DNA from: Starkeya sp. ORNL1
GTDB lineage: Bacteria > Pseudomonadota > Alphaproteobacteria > Rhizobiales > Xanthobacteraceae
Direction of reading: 5' to 3'
Length of the DNA stretch: 64,000 nucleotides
NCBI RefSeq assembly: GCF_012971745.1
Contig: NZ_CP048834.1
Location: 2,232,001-2,296,000, forward strand
Position numbers and translations under genes: made by a program. Positions 51,991 through 60,245 of the stretch are shown here, in pieces. Below the pieces are notes generated by a model, which saw nothing but the letters and a program-made list of their open reading frames with translations, was not told where the DNA came from and did not search any database. Positions within the stretch are counted from its first letter, which is position 1; each line of letters starts with the position of its first letter.

Positions 51991-53725
51991 AGATCTTGAC
52001 CCCGAATGCGCGGCGCATGGCGGCGATGAAGACGACGGTGAAGATGATCTGCACGAAGGACAGCGCCGCGACTCGTCCCATCTCGCCCTGCACCCAGAAC
52101 TGGATCAGTGCGGTGCCGATGACTTCCGTTCCCGGCGCGAACAGGAACAGCGCCGTGGAGTATTCCTTGAAGAAATAGACAAAGAGCAAAGTGAAGCAGG
52201 TGAACAGCGCCGGCGTCATCAGCTTGAGGATGACGACGCGCACCGAGGTCCACCAGTCGGCACCCATGACGCGGGCGCTGCGGTCGAGGTCCGGGCCGAT
52301 CTGCATCAGCGAGGGCGAGAGCGCGCCGAAACCGGTGGGGATGTAGCGCATCGTGTAGGCGATCACGAGGATCCACAGCGTGTTGCGCATCCAGCCCAGC
52401 GGCGGCAGGAACACTGCGGCATAGAAGAAGCCGATGCCGGCAATCAGCCCCGGCAGCGCCCGCGGGAACAGCGCGAGATATTCGAGCTGGCGGCGCAGCC
52501 GGAAGTCCGAGCGGTGTACGATGAGCGAGATCAGCGCGACGAAGCAGGTCGCGAGCGCCGCCCCGCCGATGCTGACGATGATGGTGTTCACAATGGCGCG
52601 GCGCGTGATCTCCAGCGAGAACACCTCTTCGAAATGCTCCGGGGTCAGCAGTTCCCAGAACGGGATCATAGGCGTGAGGAAGTTCACGCAGGCCCTGAGT
52701 CCCAGCACGCCGATCGGGAAGATGATGAACAGCAGCACATAGCTGCCGACCAGCGCGAAAGCGACCCAGCGCAGCTTGCCGAGCTTGAACGGGCGCGGGC
52801 GGGTCGCCTTGCCGCCGACGGTGACGAAGCGCCGCGAGTTGCGCAGCATGCGGCCCTGCAGGAACACCAGCAGCATGACGATGACCAGCAGCAGCACTGC
52901 CGCCGTGCCCACCAGTCCGTAATTCGGTTTCGGCGTGGATAGCCCCTGCGTGAACAGGAAGGTGGTGAAGAAGCTGATGCCGGCCGGCTCGCCGAAGATC
53001 AGCGGGATGGAGAGCATCTCCAGCGCCGCGGTGAAGTTCAGCACGCCGCCATAGAGGATGGAAGGCAGCAGCAGCGGCAAGGTGATCGACCACAGCGTGC
53101 GCAGCGGCTTCGCCCCGCAGGAGCGCGCGGCATCCTCCAGCGAGGGATCGGCCAGCGCCGAGGAGCCGAGGCAATAAAGCAGCGCCAGCGGCACCTGCGA
53201 GATGCCGGCGATGATCGACATGCCGGTGAGCGAATAGAGCGTCCACGGGTCGGCGCCGAGGAAGCTCTTCACGAACAGCGTCACGAACCCGGCCGAGCCA
53301 TAGGCGAGGAACCAGCCGAAGGCGAGCACGAGGTGGGAGATGAAGAGCGGCCATAGCAGCATGCTGCCGAAGAAGCCGCGGCACGGCAGGTCGGTGCGCC
53401 CGATCAGCACCGCGAAGAACGCGCCGAGCGTCTGCGCGATCAGCGTGGTGATGGAAGCGAAGACGAAGGAGTTGAACAGCACCTTGCGGAGCTGCTCGCT
53501 GGCGAACAGGTCCTTGTAGTTCTGCAGCGTCAGGATCTGGCCGCGGTCATAGAGCGGCCGGTCGATGAAGGACTGGTAGATGATCGGCAGGACCGGCGCC
53601 ACCACCAGCACGAGGGTGACGAGGAACACCGACCAGTAGATCACCGTCGAGCGGGTGATCTGCCTGGGATTGGTGATGTAGCCCGGCAAGGCGCCGGGCG
53701 GCGCGAAATCCTGGACGATGGCCAT
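51983..53725 (-). CDS. ABC transporter permease, two fused permease domains
   Basis: A 580-residue inner-membrane protein with two permease halves and two EAA loops: ARSCGAKPLRTLWSITLPL at about residue 205 and SARVMGADWWTSVRVVILKL at about 490. Each half has about six helices; the central linker contains RKFVT-like basic residues (RNSRRFVTVGGKATRPRPF). It is almost the same length and design as the permease at 289-2028 (579 residues), so the window carries two paralogous transporters of this kind. Confidence 0.92.
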   Translation of the reverse strand: MAIVQDFAPPGALPGYITNPRQITRSTVIYWSVFLVTLVLVVAPVLPIIYQSFIDRPLYDRGQILTLQNYKDLFASEQLRKVLFNSFVFASITTLIAQTLGAFFAVLIGRTDLPCRGFFGSMLLWPLFISHLVLAFGWFLAYGSAGFVTLFVKSFLGADPWTLYSLTGMSIIAGISQVPLALLYCLGSSALADPSLEDAARSCGAKPLRTLWSITLPLLLPSILYGGVLNFTAALEMLSIPLIFGEPAGISFFTTFLFTQGLSTPKPNYGLVGTAAVLLLVIVMLLVFLQGRMLRNSRRFVTVGGKATRPRPFKLGKLRWVAFALVGSYVLLFIIFPIGVLGLRACVNFLTPMIPFWELLTPEHFEEVFSLEITRRAIVNTIIVSIGGAALATCFVALISLIVHRSDFRLRRQLEYLALFPRALPGLIAGIGFFYAAVFLPPLGWMRNTLWILVIAYTMRYIPTGFGALSPSLMQIGPDLDRSARVMGADWWTSVRVVILKLMTPALFTCFTLLFVYFFKEYSTALFLFAPGTEVIGTALIQFWVQGEMGRVAALSFVQIIFTVVFIAAMRRAFGVKIYG

Positions 53726-53790
53726 GGGCAGCGACGACGATCCCGATCGTGAGGACTGGTCCCGCGCCGGGCATCCGGCATGGGCGGTCG

Positions 53791-53820
53791 GGGCCGGCGC
53801 GTGCGGAGCCGCGCCGGCCC
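53791..53820 (-). other. GC-rich hairpin between binding-protein and permease genes
   Basis: GGGCCGGCGCG and CGCGCCGGCCC form an 11-bp perfect stem with an 8-base loop in the 105-base gap after the binding-protein stop. There is no T-run, so an mRNA-stability or attenuation element is more likely than a true terminator, as at 24135 and 20391. Confidence 0.5.
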
Positions 53821-53830
53821 GGGTCGTCGC

Positions 53831-54955
53831 CTAAAGCTTGTAGGCCTGCATCCAGCGCTTCAGGAAGGCGTCGTGGTCGGTGATCATGTCCGGGTTATAG
53901 TTGACCGGGATCACGTTCTTCTCGCCGATCGCCTTGATGACGGTCTGATAGGTGTAGGCGCCGTCGACCTCCTCCGGCGAGACGTCGAGCCGGTAGGGCG
54001 TGCGCCCGCCCTTGGCCATGCCGATCTGGCCTTGATGCGAGATCATCACGTCGAGCCAGAGCTTGGCGGCGTTCGGGCTATTGGAGGATTTCGGGATAGC
54101 CGAGCCGCGCATCATCACCGGCGTGCCGTCGGAGATGAAGCTCCAGCCGAGCACCTTGGCACGCTGCGCGTTGCGGACCGCAAGCCACGGATTGCCCGAG
54201 CCGGTGAGGTAGCCGAACACGTACTCTCCAGTCAGCGTCTTCTCGACCATGGGCCCGGAGGAACGCTCCACCCGCGTCATCGGCCCCACGGTGTCGAGCC
54301 ACTCCCAGCCCTTCTCGCCATGATGCTTGATGAAGGAATAGGCCGAGGTATAGCCAAACGAGCCGAACTGGGCGCCGTAGCAGCTCATCTTGCCCTTGAA
54401 GATCGCCGGGTTGGCCTTGCACTTCTCGGCAAGGTCCTGGAAGCCCTTGGGCACCATGTTCTCCGGCAGCAGCATCTTGTTCCAGATGAACAGCATCGGA
54501 TCGATGGCGATGGTGTAGAGCCCGGGATAAGGCAGGCTCCAGGCCGGCACATAGGGGATTTCCGGGGACTTGTAGTCGACCAGCTCGTTGCGCTGGACGG
54601 CGTTGATCCAGGAATCCGGCGCCACGGTCGCGAGCAGGTCGGCGGTCTTGCTGCCGGTGCCGCGCTCGGCGAGGAAGCGCTCGATGACCTCGCTGCTTTC
54701 CAGGTCGAGCGTCTGCACGTCCATCCAGGGATAGAGCGCCTTGTAGCGCGCCATCACCCCGGCCCACATGTCCACCGACATGTTCGAATAGATCAGCAGG
54801 TTCTTCTCGGCCTTCGAGCCCTCGATGATCTTGCCGTAATCCTGCGGGTAATAATCCGGGAGCTTGGCCGCCGCGGCCTGGCCGAATGCGGCGGATCCGG
54901 TCGACGCGAGCAGGCCGAGGCCGCCGGCGCCGATCATGAATTGGCGTCTATCCAT
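53831..54955 (-). CDS. Extracellular solute-binding protein, family 1/6 type, with Tat-like signal
   Basis: A 374-residue periplasmic binding protein. MDRRQFMIGAGGLGLLASTG is a twin-arginine-type signal, cleaved near AFGQA. The mature part contains NLLIYSNMSVDMWAGVMARY, VIERFLAERGTG, and the C-terminal VIPVNYNPDMI, resembling iron(III)/polyamine/phosphonate binding proteins. It delivers substrate to the fused permease downstream. Ligand unknown; the operon suggests a small organic acid or an organic-acid metal chelate. Confidence 0.9.
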   Translation of the reverse strand: MDRRQFMIGAGGLGLLASTGSAAFGQAAAAKLPDYYPQDYGKIIEGSKAEKNLLIYSNMSVDMWAGVMARYKALYPWMDVQTLDLESSEVIERFLAERGTGSKTADLLATVAPDSWINAVQRNELVDYKSPEIPYVPAWSLPYPGLYTIAIDPMLFIWNKMLLPENMVPKGFQDLAEKCKANPAIFKGKMSCYGAQFGSFGYTSAYSFIKHHGEKGWEWLDTVGPMTRVERSSGPMVEKTLTGEYVFGYLTGSGNPWLAVRNAQRAKVLGWSFISDGTPVMMRGSAIPKSSNSPNAAKLWLDVMISHQGQIGMAKGGRTPYRLDVSPEEVDGAYTYQTVIKAIGEKNVIPVNYNPDMITDHDAFLKRWMQAYKL

Positions 54956-55011
54956 CGTTTCCTCCTAAGCAGGCGGCGCTCTTTTTTGGCGCTCGCCCGA
55001 ACCCGTTCAGT

Positions 55012-55317
55012 TCAGATGTCGATCTCCATCAGTGGTGCGTATTGCTGCCCCCCGTGACTGTCGGCATCACCCAAATCGCCCTGGGTCGCCGGTCGCGGGA
55101 TGGAGGCTTTGACGGCAAGTGCGTTGTCGACGAAGAAGAACTGCACGTTGTTCTCGGACAGGCCGTAGATTCCGGCCACGGTCTTCGCCGAAATCTTCCC
55201 GGAATCCTTCACTCTTTTGTAGGTTTCGGGATTGTCGAACATGATGTCGATGGTCAGGCTGAACGGCCCGGCGTTCTTGCTGCGGATCAGGCTGGCGAGA
55301 TCGGCAAGCTTGGTCAT
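55012..55317 (-). CDS. DUF4387-family small protein (copy 1)
   Basis: A 101-residue protein. LADLASLIRSKNAGPFSLTI opens the domain, then IMFDNPETYKRVKDSGKISA, VQFFFVDNALAVKASIPRP and ATQGDLGDADSHGGQQYAPL. It lines up along its length with the protein at 48179-48490, with the RSKNAGP, SIPRP and GGQQ-AP blocks identical. It lies 38 bases after the first AtuA-family gene and 56 before the binding-protein gene. Confidence 0.87.
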   Translation of the reverse strand: MTKLADLASLIRSKNAGPFSLTIDIMFDNPETYKRVKDSGKISAKTVAGIYGLSENNVQFFFVDNALAVKASIPRPATQGDLGDADSHGGQQYAPLMEIDI

Positions 55318-55355
55318 GGAAACCCCAATTCAAATCGCTCAATTTCACCCGATAC

Positions 55356-56750
55356 TCAATTCACCTGAACATGCTCGATGTTGAACATCTCGAGCGGATC
55401 ATCGACTTCGACGACGTGATTGACGTTGAAGCGATAGACCGGCCCGCGATCGAGATAGGCCGGGCTGAAGGGGCAGGCGATGCCGGTGATCAGCCCGCTC
55501 CACTCCGGGATCGGCAAATGCAGCGCCTGGTGCCGCGTGACCGAGGCGATGGCGCTGGCGATGTCCTGCGTCGGCGCGGTGACGAGGAACAGCAGGCAGA
55601 TCTCGTGCGGCGTCGCGTCCTTGATCGGCTCCAGATCGCCCATGGTGCCGTTCTTGCCGTAGACATGGACGTTCAGCGTGATGGCATTGTCGCTGACCGT
55701 GTTGCCATAGAGTTCCTTGATGCGGCCGCGCACCTTCTCGTCGAGCCGCCGCAGCCAGTCGTCGATCTGGCGGATGATGAAGGGATCGCGCACCGAGCCC
55801 AGCACCAGCGACTGGTAGCCGACGAGTTCGGCGCCCTCCAGCTTGACCGTATAGGTGTCGGCGTGCCGGAAGGCGCTGCCGCGCACCCGCACCGAGCGAT
55901 CATCGACCGCCTCATACTGGGCGTCGCGCAGATCGATGGTGCCGGACGACTCGATGATCAGATAGGGATCGGTGTTCTCATAGAGGCTGTGCGCGGCGAT
56001 GCTCTGCGGCGTGCAGCGCAATTCCGGATCGAGCGGCTCGATGACGAAGCTGTCATGGCTGATCGAGGCCATGATGCAATCCGGGTTCTTGCGGAAGGTG
56101 GCCGCCGCCGCACCGCATTCGAGGATCTTGGCGGCGTGCCAGGACAGCCCCTCGGGAAAGCCGAAACTCGTCGGCAGCCCGGCGAAGATGGCGGTGTCGC
56201 TGGAGCGCCCCGCCAGCACCACCTGGGCGCCGCCCTCGATCGCCGCGAGGATAGGTTCGGCGCCCATCATGCCGACGATGCGTTCGCTGCGCTCGATGGT
56301 GTTCTCGTCGAATTCGGGTGCGGGATGCAGCGCGCGGATCTTGCCGTCGCGCAGCTTGGCCTTGAGATAGGCCTTGTCCTGCTCGGCATGGATCAGCGCA
56401 GCGGGGAAGCTCAGCCCCTCCTCCACCGCAATCTCCTGCAGGATCGTATAGACCGACTGCAGATGCGGCTCGCCGCCGGCGGTGCCGCACGAGCCGATGA
56501 TCAGCGGGATGCCGGCGCGCTGCGCGCCGAGCACCATGAGGCGCAGATCACGCTTGATGGCGCGGGCGGGAAACGACGGCTTGCCGGAGCCGAGCGGCGC
56601 CGGTCCCGGATCGGTGGAGCCGGCATCGGAGGCGATGAAATGCGGGTCGCGTTTCAGCCCGTTTTCGAAGGAGCTCTCGAGGAAACCGGAGCCCAGGACG
56701 CCGGTGGCGGAAAGCACGCGGATTTCCCCGTTGGGAACCTTCTTGAGCAT
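55356..56750 (-). CDS. Acyclic terpene utilisation AtuA-family (DUF1446) protein (copy 1)
   Basis: A 464-residue protein and first gene of the operon. Blocks match copy 2: EIRVLSATGVLGSGFLESSF, IASDAGSTDPGPAPLGSGKP, IPLIIGSCGTAGGEP, AQVVLAGRSSDTAIFAGLPT, WHAAKILECGA, ELRCTPQSIAAHSLYENTDP and DRGPVYRFNVNHVVEV. I start at the ATG at 56750, preceded by GGGAG, because the 25 extra codons to 56825 run into the operator region and lack similarity to copy 2. Divergence between the copies suggests different substrates or stereoisomers rather than dosage. Confidence 0.88.
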   Translation of the reverse strand: MLKKVPNGEIRVLSATGVLGSGFLESSFENGLKRDPHFIASDAGSTDPGPAPLGSGKPSFPARAIKRDLRLMVLGAQRAGIPLIIGSCGTAGGEPHLQSVYTILQEIAVEEGLSFPAALIHAEQDKAYLKAKLRDGKIRALHPAPEFDENTIERSERIVGMMGAEPILAAIEGGAQVVLAGRSSDTAIFAGLPTSFGFPEGLSWHAAKILECGAAAATFRKNPDCIMASISHDSFVIEPLDPELRCTPQSIAAHSLYENTDPYLIIESSGTIDLRDAQYEAVDDRSVRVRGSAFRHADTYTVKLEGAELVGYQSLVLGSVRDPFIIRQIDDWLRRLDEKVRGRIKELYGNTVSDNAITLNVHVYGKNGTMGDLEPIKDATPHEICLLFLVTAPTQDIASAIASVTRHQALHLPIPEWSGLITGIACPFSPAYLDRGPVYRFNVNHVVEVDDPLEMFNIEHVQVN

Positions 56751-56814
56751 CTTCCACTCCCTCAATCCGTGGCTTTTTGTCACGGCATTTTTCCCATATT
56801 CGGAGAGCGGCAGA

Positions 56815-56885
56815 AAAAGAGTCAACTCTTTTCTCGGAAACCGGCATATTATCTACGCTGCACCTGCGAAAGAGTTGACACTATC
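56815..56885. promoter_or_regulatory. Operator-like inverted repeats between the AtuA operon and its GntR regulator
   Basis: AAAAGAGTCAACTCTTTT (56815-56832) is a perfect 18-bp inverted repeat with a 2-base centre. A second, half-conserved copy GAAAGAGTTGACACTATC is at 56868-56885. The 11-mer GTCAACTCTTT also pairs with AAAGAGTTGAC across 37 bases. The position between divergent starts at 56750 and 56937 fits a dimeric GntR repressor controlling both directions. Confidence 0.7.
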
Positions 56886-56936
56886 GGGAAGTTCGGGAAC
56901 AGAGGCCGCCAGGCGCACTCATCTTGCGTGGGATAG

Positions 56937-57617
56937 ATGACCCTAGGTAATGATCAGCTCGAATTGAGTGAAGCGGTGCCGTCGGTAGAGGACGACACGC
57001 TGTCATCCGTGGCGATGGCCAAGATCATCGGCCTGATCCGCGGCGGGGAATTGCTTCCGGGCGACATCGTCAACGAGACCGACCTGGCGAAGCAATTCGG
57101 CATCAGCCGCGGCCCGGTGCGCGAGGCGGTGCGCCAGCTCCAGGGCCGCAAGCTGATCACGCGCGAGCCCTACCAGCGGGCGCGGGTGGTGAGGCTGGAT
57201 TTCGCACAGATCCGCGAGATCTATGAGCTGCGCGAGTGCCTGGAGGGCATGGCCTGCCGGCTCGCCACGCTGAAGATGAGCGACGCCGCGCTCGCCGAGC
57301 TCATGGCCGCCGTCGAACTCGCGAAGGGCCCCGACAATTACTCGCTGGTCGACACGGATTACCCGTTCAATTTCCACGAAGCCATCGTCAATGCTTGCGG
57401 CAACAGCAAGATCCGGCAGTCGCTGAGCGGCGAGCTTTATGACCTGATCCGTCTGTATCGCTGGAGCACGCACATCCGCGTGCCGGAGGGCAGAGCGCAT
57501 TCGCGCGACCACTGGCAGATCTGCCGCGCCATGCAGGCCCGCGACGCCGACCTCGCGGAGTCGCTGATGCGCGGCCACATAAGGCGGGTGGCGGCGCTGA
57601 TCGAGAATACCGGGTGA
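56937..57617 (+). CDS. GntR-family regulator with FCD domain
   Basis: A 226-residue regulator. The winged helix is at about 25-90 (IVNETDLAKQFGISRGPVRE, then AVRQLQGRKLITREPYQRAR) and the FCD domain at about 95-220 (IREIYELRECLEGMACRLA, FNFHEAIV, SRDHWQI, MRGHIRRV). It is divergent from the AtuA operon and is its most likely ligand-responsive repressor, acting at the adjacent inverted repeats. The three FCD-GntR regulators in the window differ in sequence and recognise visibly different candidate sites. Confidence 0.92.
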   Translation: MTLGNDQLELSEAVPSVEDDTLSSVAMAKIIGLIRGGELLPGDIVNETDLAKQFGISRGPVREAVRQLQGRKLITREPYQRARVVRLDFAQIREIYELRECLEGMACRLATLKMSDAALAELMAAVELAKGPDNYSLVDTDYPFNFHEAIVNACGNSKIRQSLSGELYDLIRLYRWSTHIRVPEGRAHSRDHWQICRAMQARDADLAESLMRGHIRRVAALIENTG

Positions 57618-57623
57618 ACCTGA

Positions 57624-57738
57624 CTCCCCTCTCCCCGTCGGGGAGAGGTGGCCCGCGTAGCGGGTCGGTGAGGGGGAGCACGGCTGGGGAGCAAGCAGGC
57701 CCCTCACCCCACCCCTCTCCCCGACGGGGAGAGGGAGA
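57624..57738. repeat. Palindromic repeat family C
   Basis: CCTCTCCCCGTCGGGGAGAG, GGCCCGCGTAGCGGGTCGGTG and a second CTCTCCCCGACGGGGAGAGG. Same composite as 15601-15714, in the opposite orientation. Confidence 0.8.
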
Positions 57739-57765
57739 AGTCCTGGTCAGTTGGCTCATTTCCGT

Positions 57766-57847
57766 CGTCATGGCCGGGCTTGTCCCAGCCATCCACGGTT
57801 GCTCGCTCGTCCCGGACGTGGATCCCCGGGACAAGCCCCGGGATGAC
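57766..57847. repeat. Repeat family B-like composite
   Basis: GTCATGGCCGGGCTTGTCCC, CCATCCACGGTT and GGATCCCCGGGACAAGCCCC GGGATGAC (written in two parts) repeat the order seen at 28990-29070. Confidence 0.7.
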
Positions 57848-57876
57848 GGTGCGATGGGTGAACTACAGGCCCGCCC

Positions 57877-59361
57877 TCACGTCCGGATATAGACCATCTG
57901 CGTCTCGGTGAACTCGTAGAGGCCGTGCTTGCCGTCGGCGCCGCCGATGCCGGACTTGCGGCGCCCGGCATGGAAGCCCTGCATCGCCTCGAAGTGCTCG
58001 CGGTTGATGTAGGTCTCGCCGAACTTCAATTCGCGGCTGGCCTTGATCGCCGAGTTCAGGTTCGAGGTGAAGATCGAGGAGGTCAGCCCGTAGTCGGAAT
58101 CATTGGAGAGGGCGATCGCCTCGTCGAGGTCCTTCACCTTCTGGATCGGCAGCACCGGACCAAAGGTTTCGCGTCGCATGATGTCCATGTCGGCGCGGGC
58201 GCCGGTGATCAGCGTCGGCTGGTAGTGGAAGCCCGACGCACGATCGGCGATGGCGCCGCCGGTGACGATGGTAGCGCCCTCCGCCTTGGCCCGCTCCACC
58301 GCGGCCGCCACCTTGTCGAGGCCGGCCTTGTTGACCAGCGGGCCCATATGCAGGTCCGCTTCCTTGGACGGATCGCCGTAACGGGTCGCCTCGAACAGCG
58401 GCTTCAGGCGGGCGACGAGGGCGTCATGCACGCTCTCTTCGACATAGACGCGCTCGGCGCAATTGCAGACCTGCCCGGTATTGATGACCCGGGAATCGTA
58501 GATCGCCTTCGCCGCCAGATCGAGATCGGCATCGGCCAGCACGATCGCCGGCGCCTTGCCGCCAAGCTCCAGATTGACGCGGGTGAGGTTGCGCCCTGCC
58601 GCCTGCATGATGTGCGAGCCGGTGGCGACGCTGCCAGTGAAGGAGATGAGGTCGATGCCGGGATTGGTCACCAACGCTTCGCCGGCAGTCGTGCCGCGCC
58701 CGCCGATCAGGTTGAACACGCCGGCCGGCAGGTCGGTCTCGGCCACCAGCTGGGCGAAGGCGAAGGCGTTGATCGGCGTCTCCTCGCTCGGCTTGATGAC
58801 GATGGTGTTGCCGGTGATCAGCGCCGGCGCCAGCTTGCGGGCGATCAGGAAGAACGGGAAGTTCCACGGCAGGATGCCGGCAACGACGCCGATCGGCTTG
58901 CGCAGCAGGAGGATGGTCTCGTCGGCGCGGTCGCTGCTCAGCACCTCGCCTTCGAGTCGGCGCGCCCATTCGGCCATGTAGTCGATATAGTCGGCGGTGA
59001 AATCGACTTCGATCTGCGCCAGCGAGGCGATCTTGCCCTGCTCGCGCACCAGGATCTCGGCGAGGTCGCGGCGATGCTCGCGCACCTTGGCGGAGATGGC
59101 GCGCAGATGCGTCGCCCGCTCGATCGCCGGCAGCTTCTCCCATGCCGGCTGGGCGCGCCGCGCGGCCTTCACCGCGCTTGCCACGGTGTCGGCGTCGCTG
59201 TTCGGGATCAGGCCGAGCAGCGTGCCGTCCGCCGGATTGGTGACCTCGATGGTCGCGCCGCTGGAAGCGACGAAGTTGCCGTCGATGAAGTTCTGGTAAT
59301 TCGACGGCGTGGCGGTGAGCGCGACTGAAGTATCCCGGCCGATCGTCTCGTGTTTCGTCAT
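57877..59361 (-). CDS. Aldehyde dehydrogenase (lactaldehyde/glycolaldehyde dehydrogenase AldA-like)
   Basis: A 494-residue NAD-dependent aldehyde dehydrogenase. It has GVVAGILPWNFPFFLIARK, cofactor loop FTGSVATGSHIM, catalytic Glu in LELGGKAPAIV and Cys in TGQVCNCAERVYVE, and ETFGPVLPIQKV. The NCAERVYV context and QGFHAGRRKSGIGGADGKHG resemble AldA. It likely oxidises lactaldehyde, glycolaldehyde or a C3/C4 semialdehyde from the pathway encoded upstream. Last gene of the minus-strand unit beginning at 62773. Confidence 0.92.
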   Translation of the reverse strand: MTKHETIGRDTSVALTATPSNYQNFIDGNFVASSGATIEVTNPADGTLLGLIPNSDADTVASAVKAARRAQPAWEKLPAIERATHLRAISAKVREHRRDLAEILVREQGKIASLAQIEVDFTADYIDYMAEWARRLEGEVLSSDRADETILLLRKPIGVVAGILPWNFPFFLIARKLAPALITGNTIVIKPSEETPINAFAFAQLVAETDLPAGVFNLIGGRGTTAGEALVTNPGIDLISFTGSVATGSHIMQAAGRNLTRVNLELGGKAPAIVLADADLDLAAKAIYDSRVINTGQVCNCAERVYVEESVHDALVARLKPLFEATRYGDPSKEADLHMGPLVNKAGLDKVAAAVERAKAEGATIVTGGAIADRASGFHYQPTLITGARADMDIMRRETFGPVLPIQKVKDLDEAIALSNDSDYGLTSSIFTSNLNSAIKASRELKFGETYINREHFEAMQGFHAGRRKSGIGGADGKHGLYEFTETQMVYIRT

Positions 59362-59400
59362 GATGCTTCCTCCATGGAGATGGCGTTCTCCGTCAGATCT

Positions 59401-60192
59401 TCAGGCCGATATGCCGGCGCGATGGCGGCCCAGCCAGCCGAGCCCGGCTTCGGTATTGCCGGCCGGCACGTATTCGCAGCCGATGAAGCCGGTGAATCCG
59501 GTCTCCTCAAGAGCCGCATAGAGCGCATCGAAATCGATGGTGCCGGTGCCCGGCTCGTGGCGGCCGGGGTGATCGGCGATGTGCATGTGGTGGATCAGCC
59601 CGGCATGGGCGCGCACGAAGGGCACGGGGTCTTCGCCGGCATTGGTGGCGTGGAAGGCGTCGAAGATCAGCCGGACATTGTCGCGCCCCAGCGCCTCGAC
59701 GGCGCGCACGCCGAGCGCGGAATCGTCCATGAAATAATTCGGCAGCGAGCCGGGGCCGATCGGCTCGATCAGGATGCGCATGCCGCGCGAGGCCGCCGCG
59801 TCCGCCGCCATCGCCATGTTCTCCAGATAGGTGTCCCAGAGGCGATCGTGATCGACGCCGTCGGGGCGCACTCCGGCCATGGCGTGCACCGCCTTGCAGC
59901 CGATCGCCTCGGCATAATCGAGCCCCTTGCCGACGCTCTCGCGGAACGTGTCGACGCGATCCGGCAATGCGGCGAAGCCCTTCTCGCCGCGTGCCGCATC
60001 ACCCGAGGCCAGCCCCATCTGCACGAAGGTGAGCCCGGTTTCCCTGAGCTGCCGCGCCACCTCGGCCGGGGGCGCCGCATAGGGTGCGGGGTGCTCGACG
60101 GCAGCGAAGCCGCCCCGCCGGGCCGCGGCGAAGCGCTCCAGCAGCGGGATCTCGGAGAATAGATAGCCGATATGGGCGCTGTACTTCCTCAA
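59401..60192 (-). CDS. Hydroxypyruvate-isomerase-like TIM barrel (Hyi/OtnI family)
   Basis: A 263-residue xylose-isomerase-like barrel. It has GYLFSEIPLLERFAAARRGGF (first 20: GYLFSEIPLLERFAAARRGG), VEHPAPY, metal Glu in ILIEPIGPGSLPNYF, LIFDAFHA, HHMHIADHPGRHEPGTG and the family-typical ending FIGCEYVPAGNTEAGLGWL. Members isomerise hydroxypyruvate to tartronate semialdehyde or act as 2-oxo-tetronate isomerase. Next to a racemase-fold protein and an aldehyde dehydrogenase, it fits a C3/C4 sugar-acid route. Confidence 0.9.
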   Translation of the reverse strand: MRKYSAHIGYLFSEIPLLERFAAARRGGFAAVEHPAPYAAPPAEVARQLRETGLTFVQMGLASGDAARGEKGFAALPDRVDTFRESVGKGLDYAEAIGCKAVHAMAGVRPDGVDHDRLWDTYLENMAMAADAAASRGMRILIEPIGPGSLPNYFMDDSALGVRAVEALGRDNVRLIFDAFHATNAGEDPVPFVRAHAGLIHHMHIADHPGRHEPGTGTIDFDALYAALEETGFTGFIGCEYVPAGNTEAGLGWLGRHRAGISA

Positions 60193-60245
60193 CGGGGGCC
60201 TCTGCTTGTCTTGTCGCCGGCGATGTCGTGCGGGGCTGCGATGTT

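Noticed and set aside
57624..57738. Family-C repeat as a terminator of the GntR gene
   Set aside because: The stems are strong, but there is no T-run and the same composite sits inside an operon at 15601, so a dedicated terminator role is unsupported.
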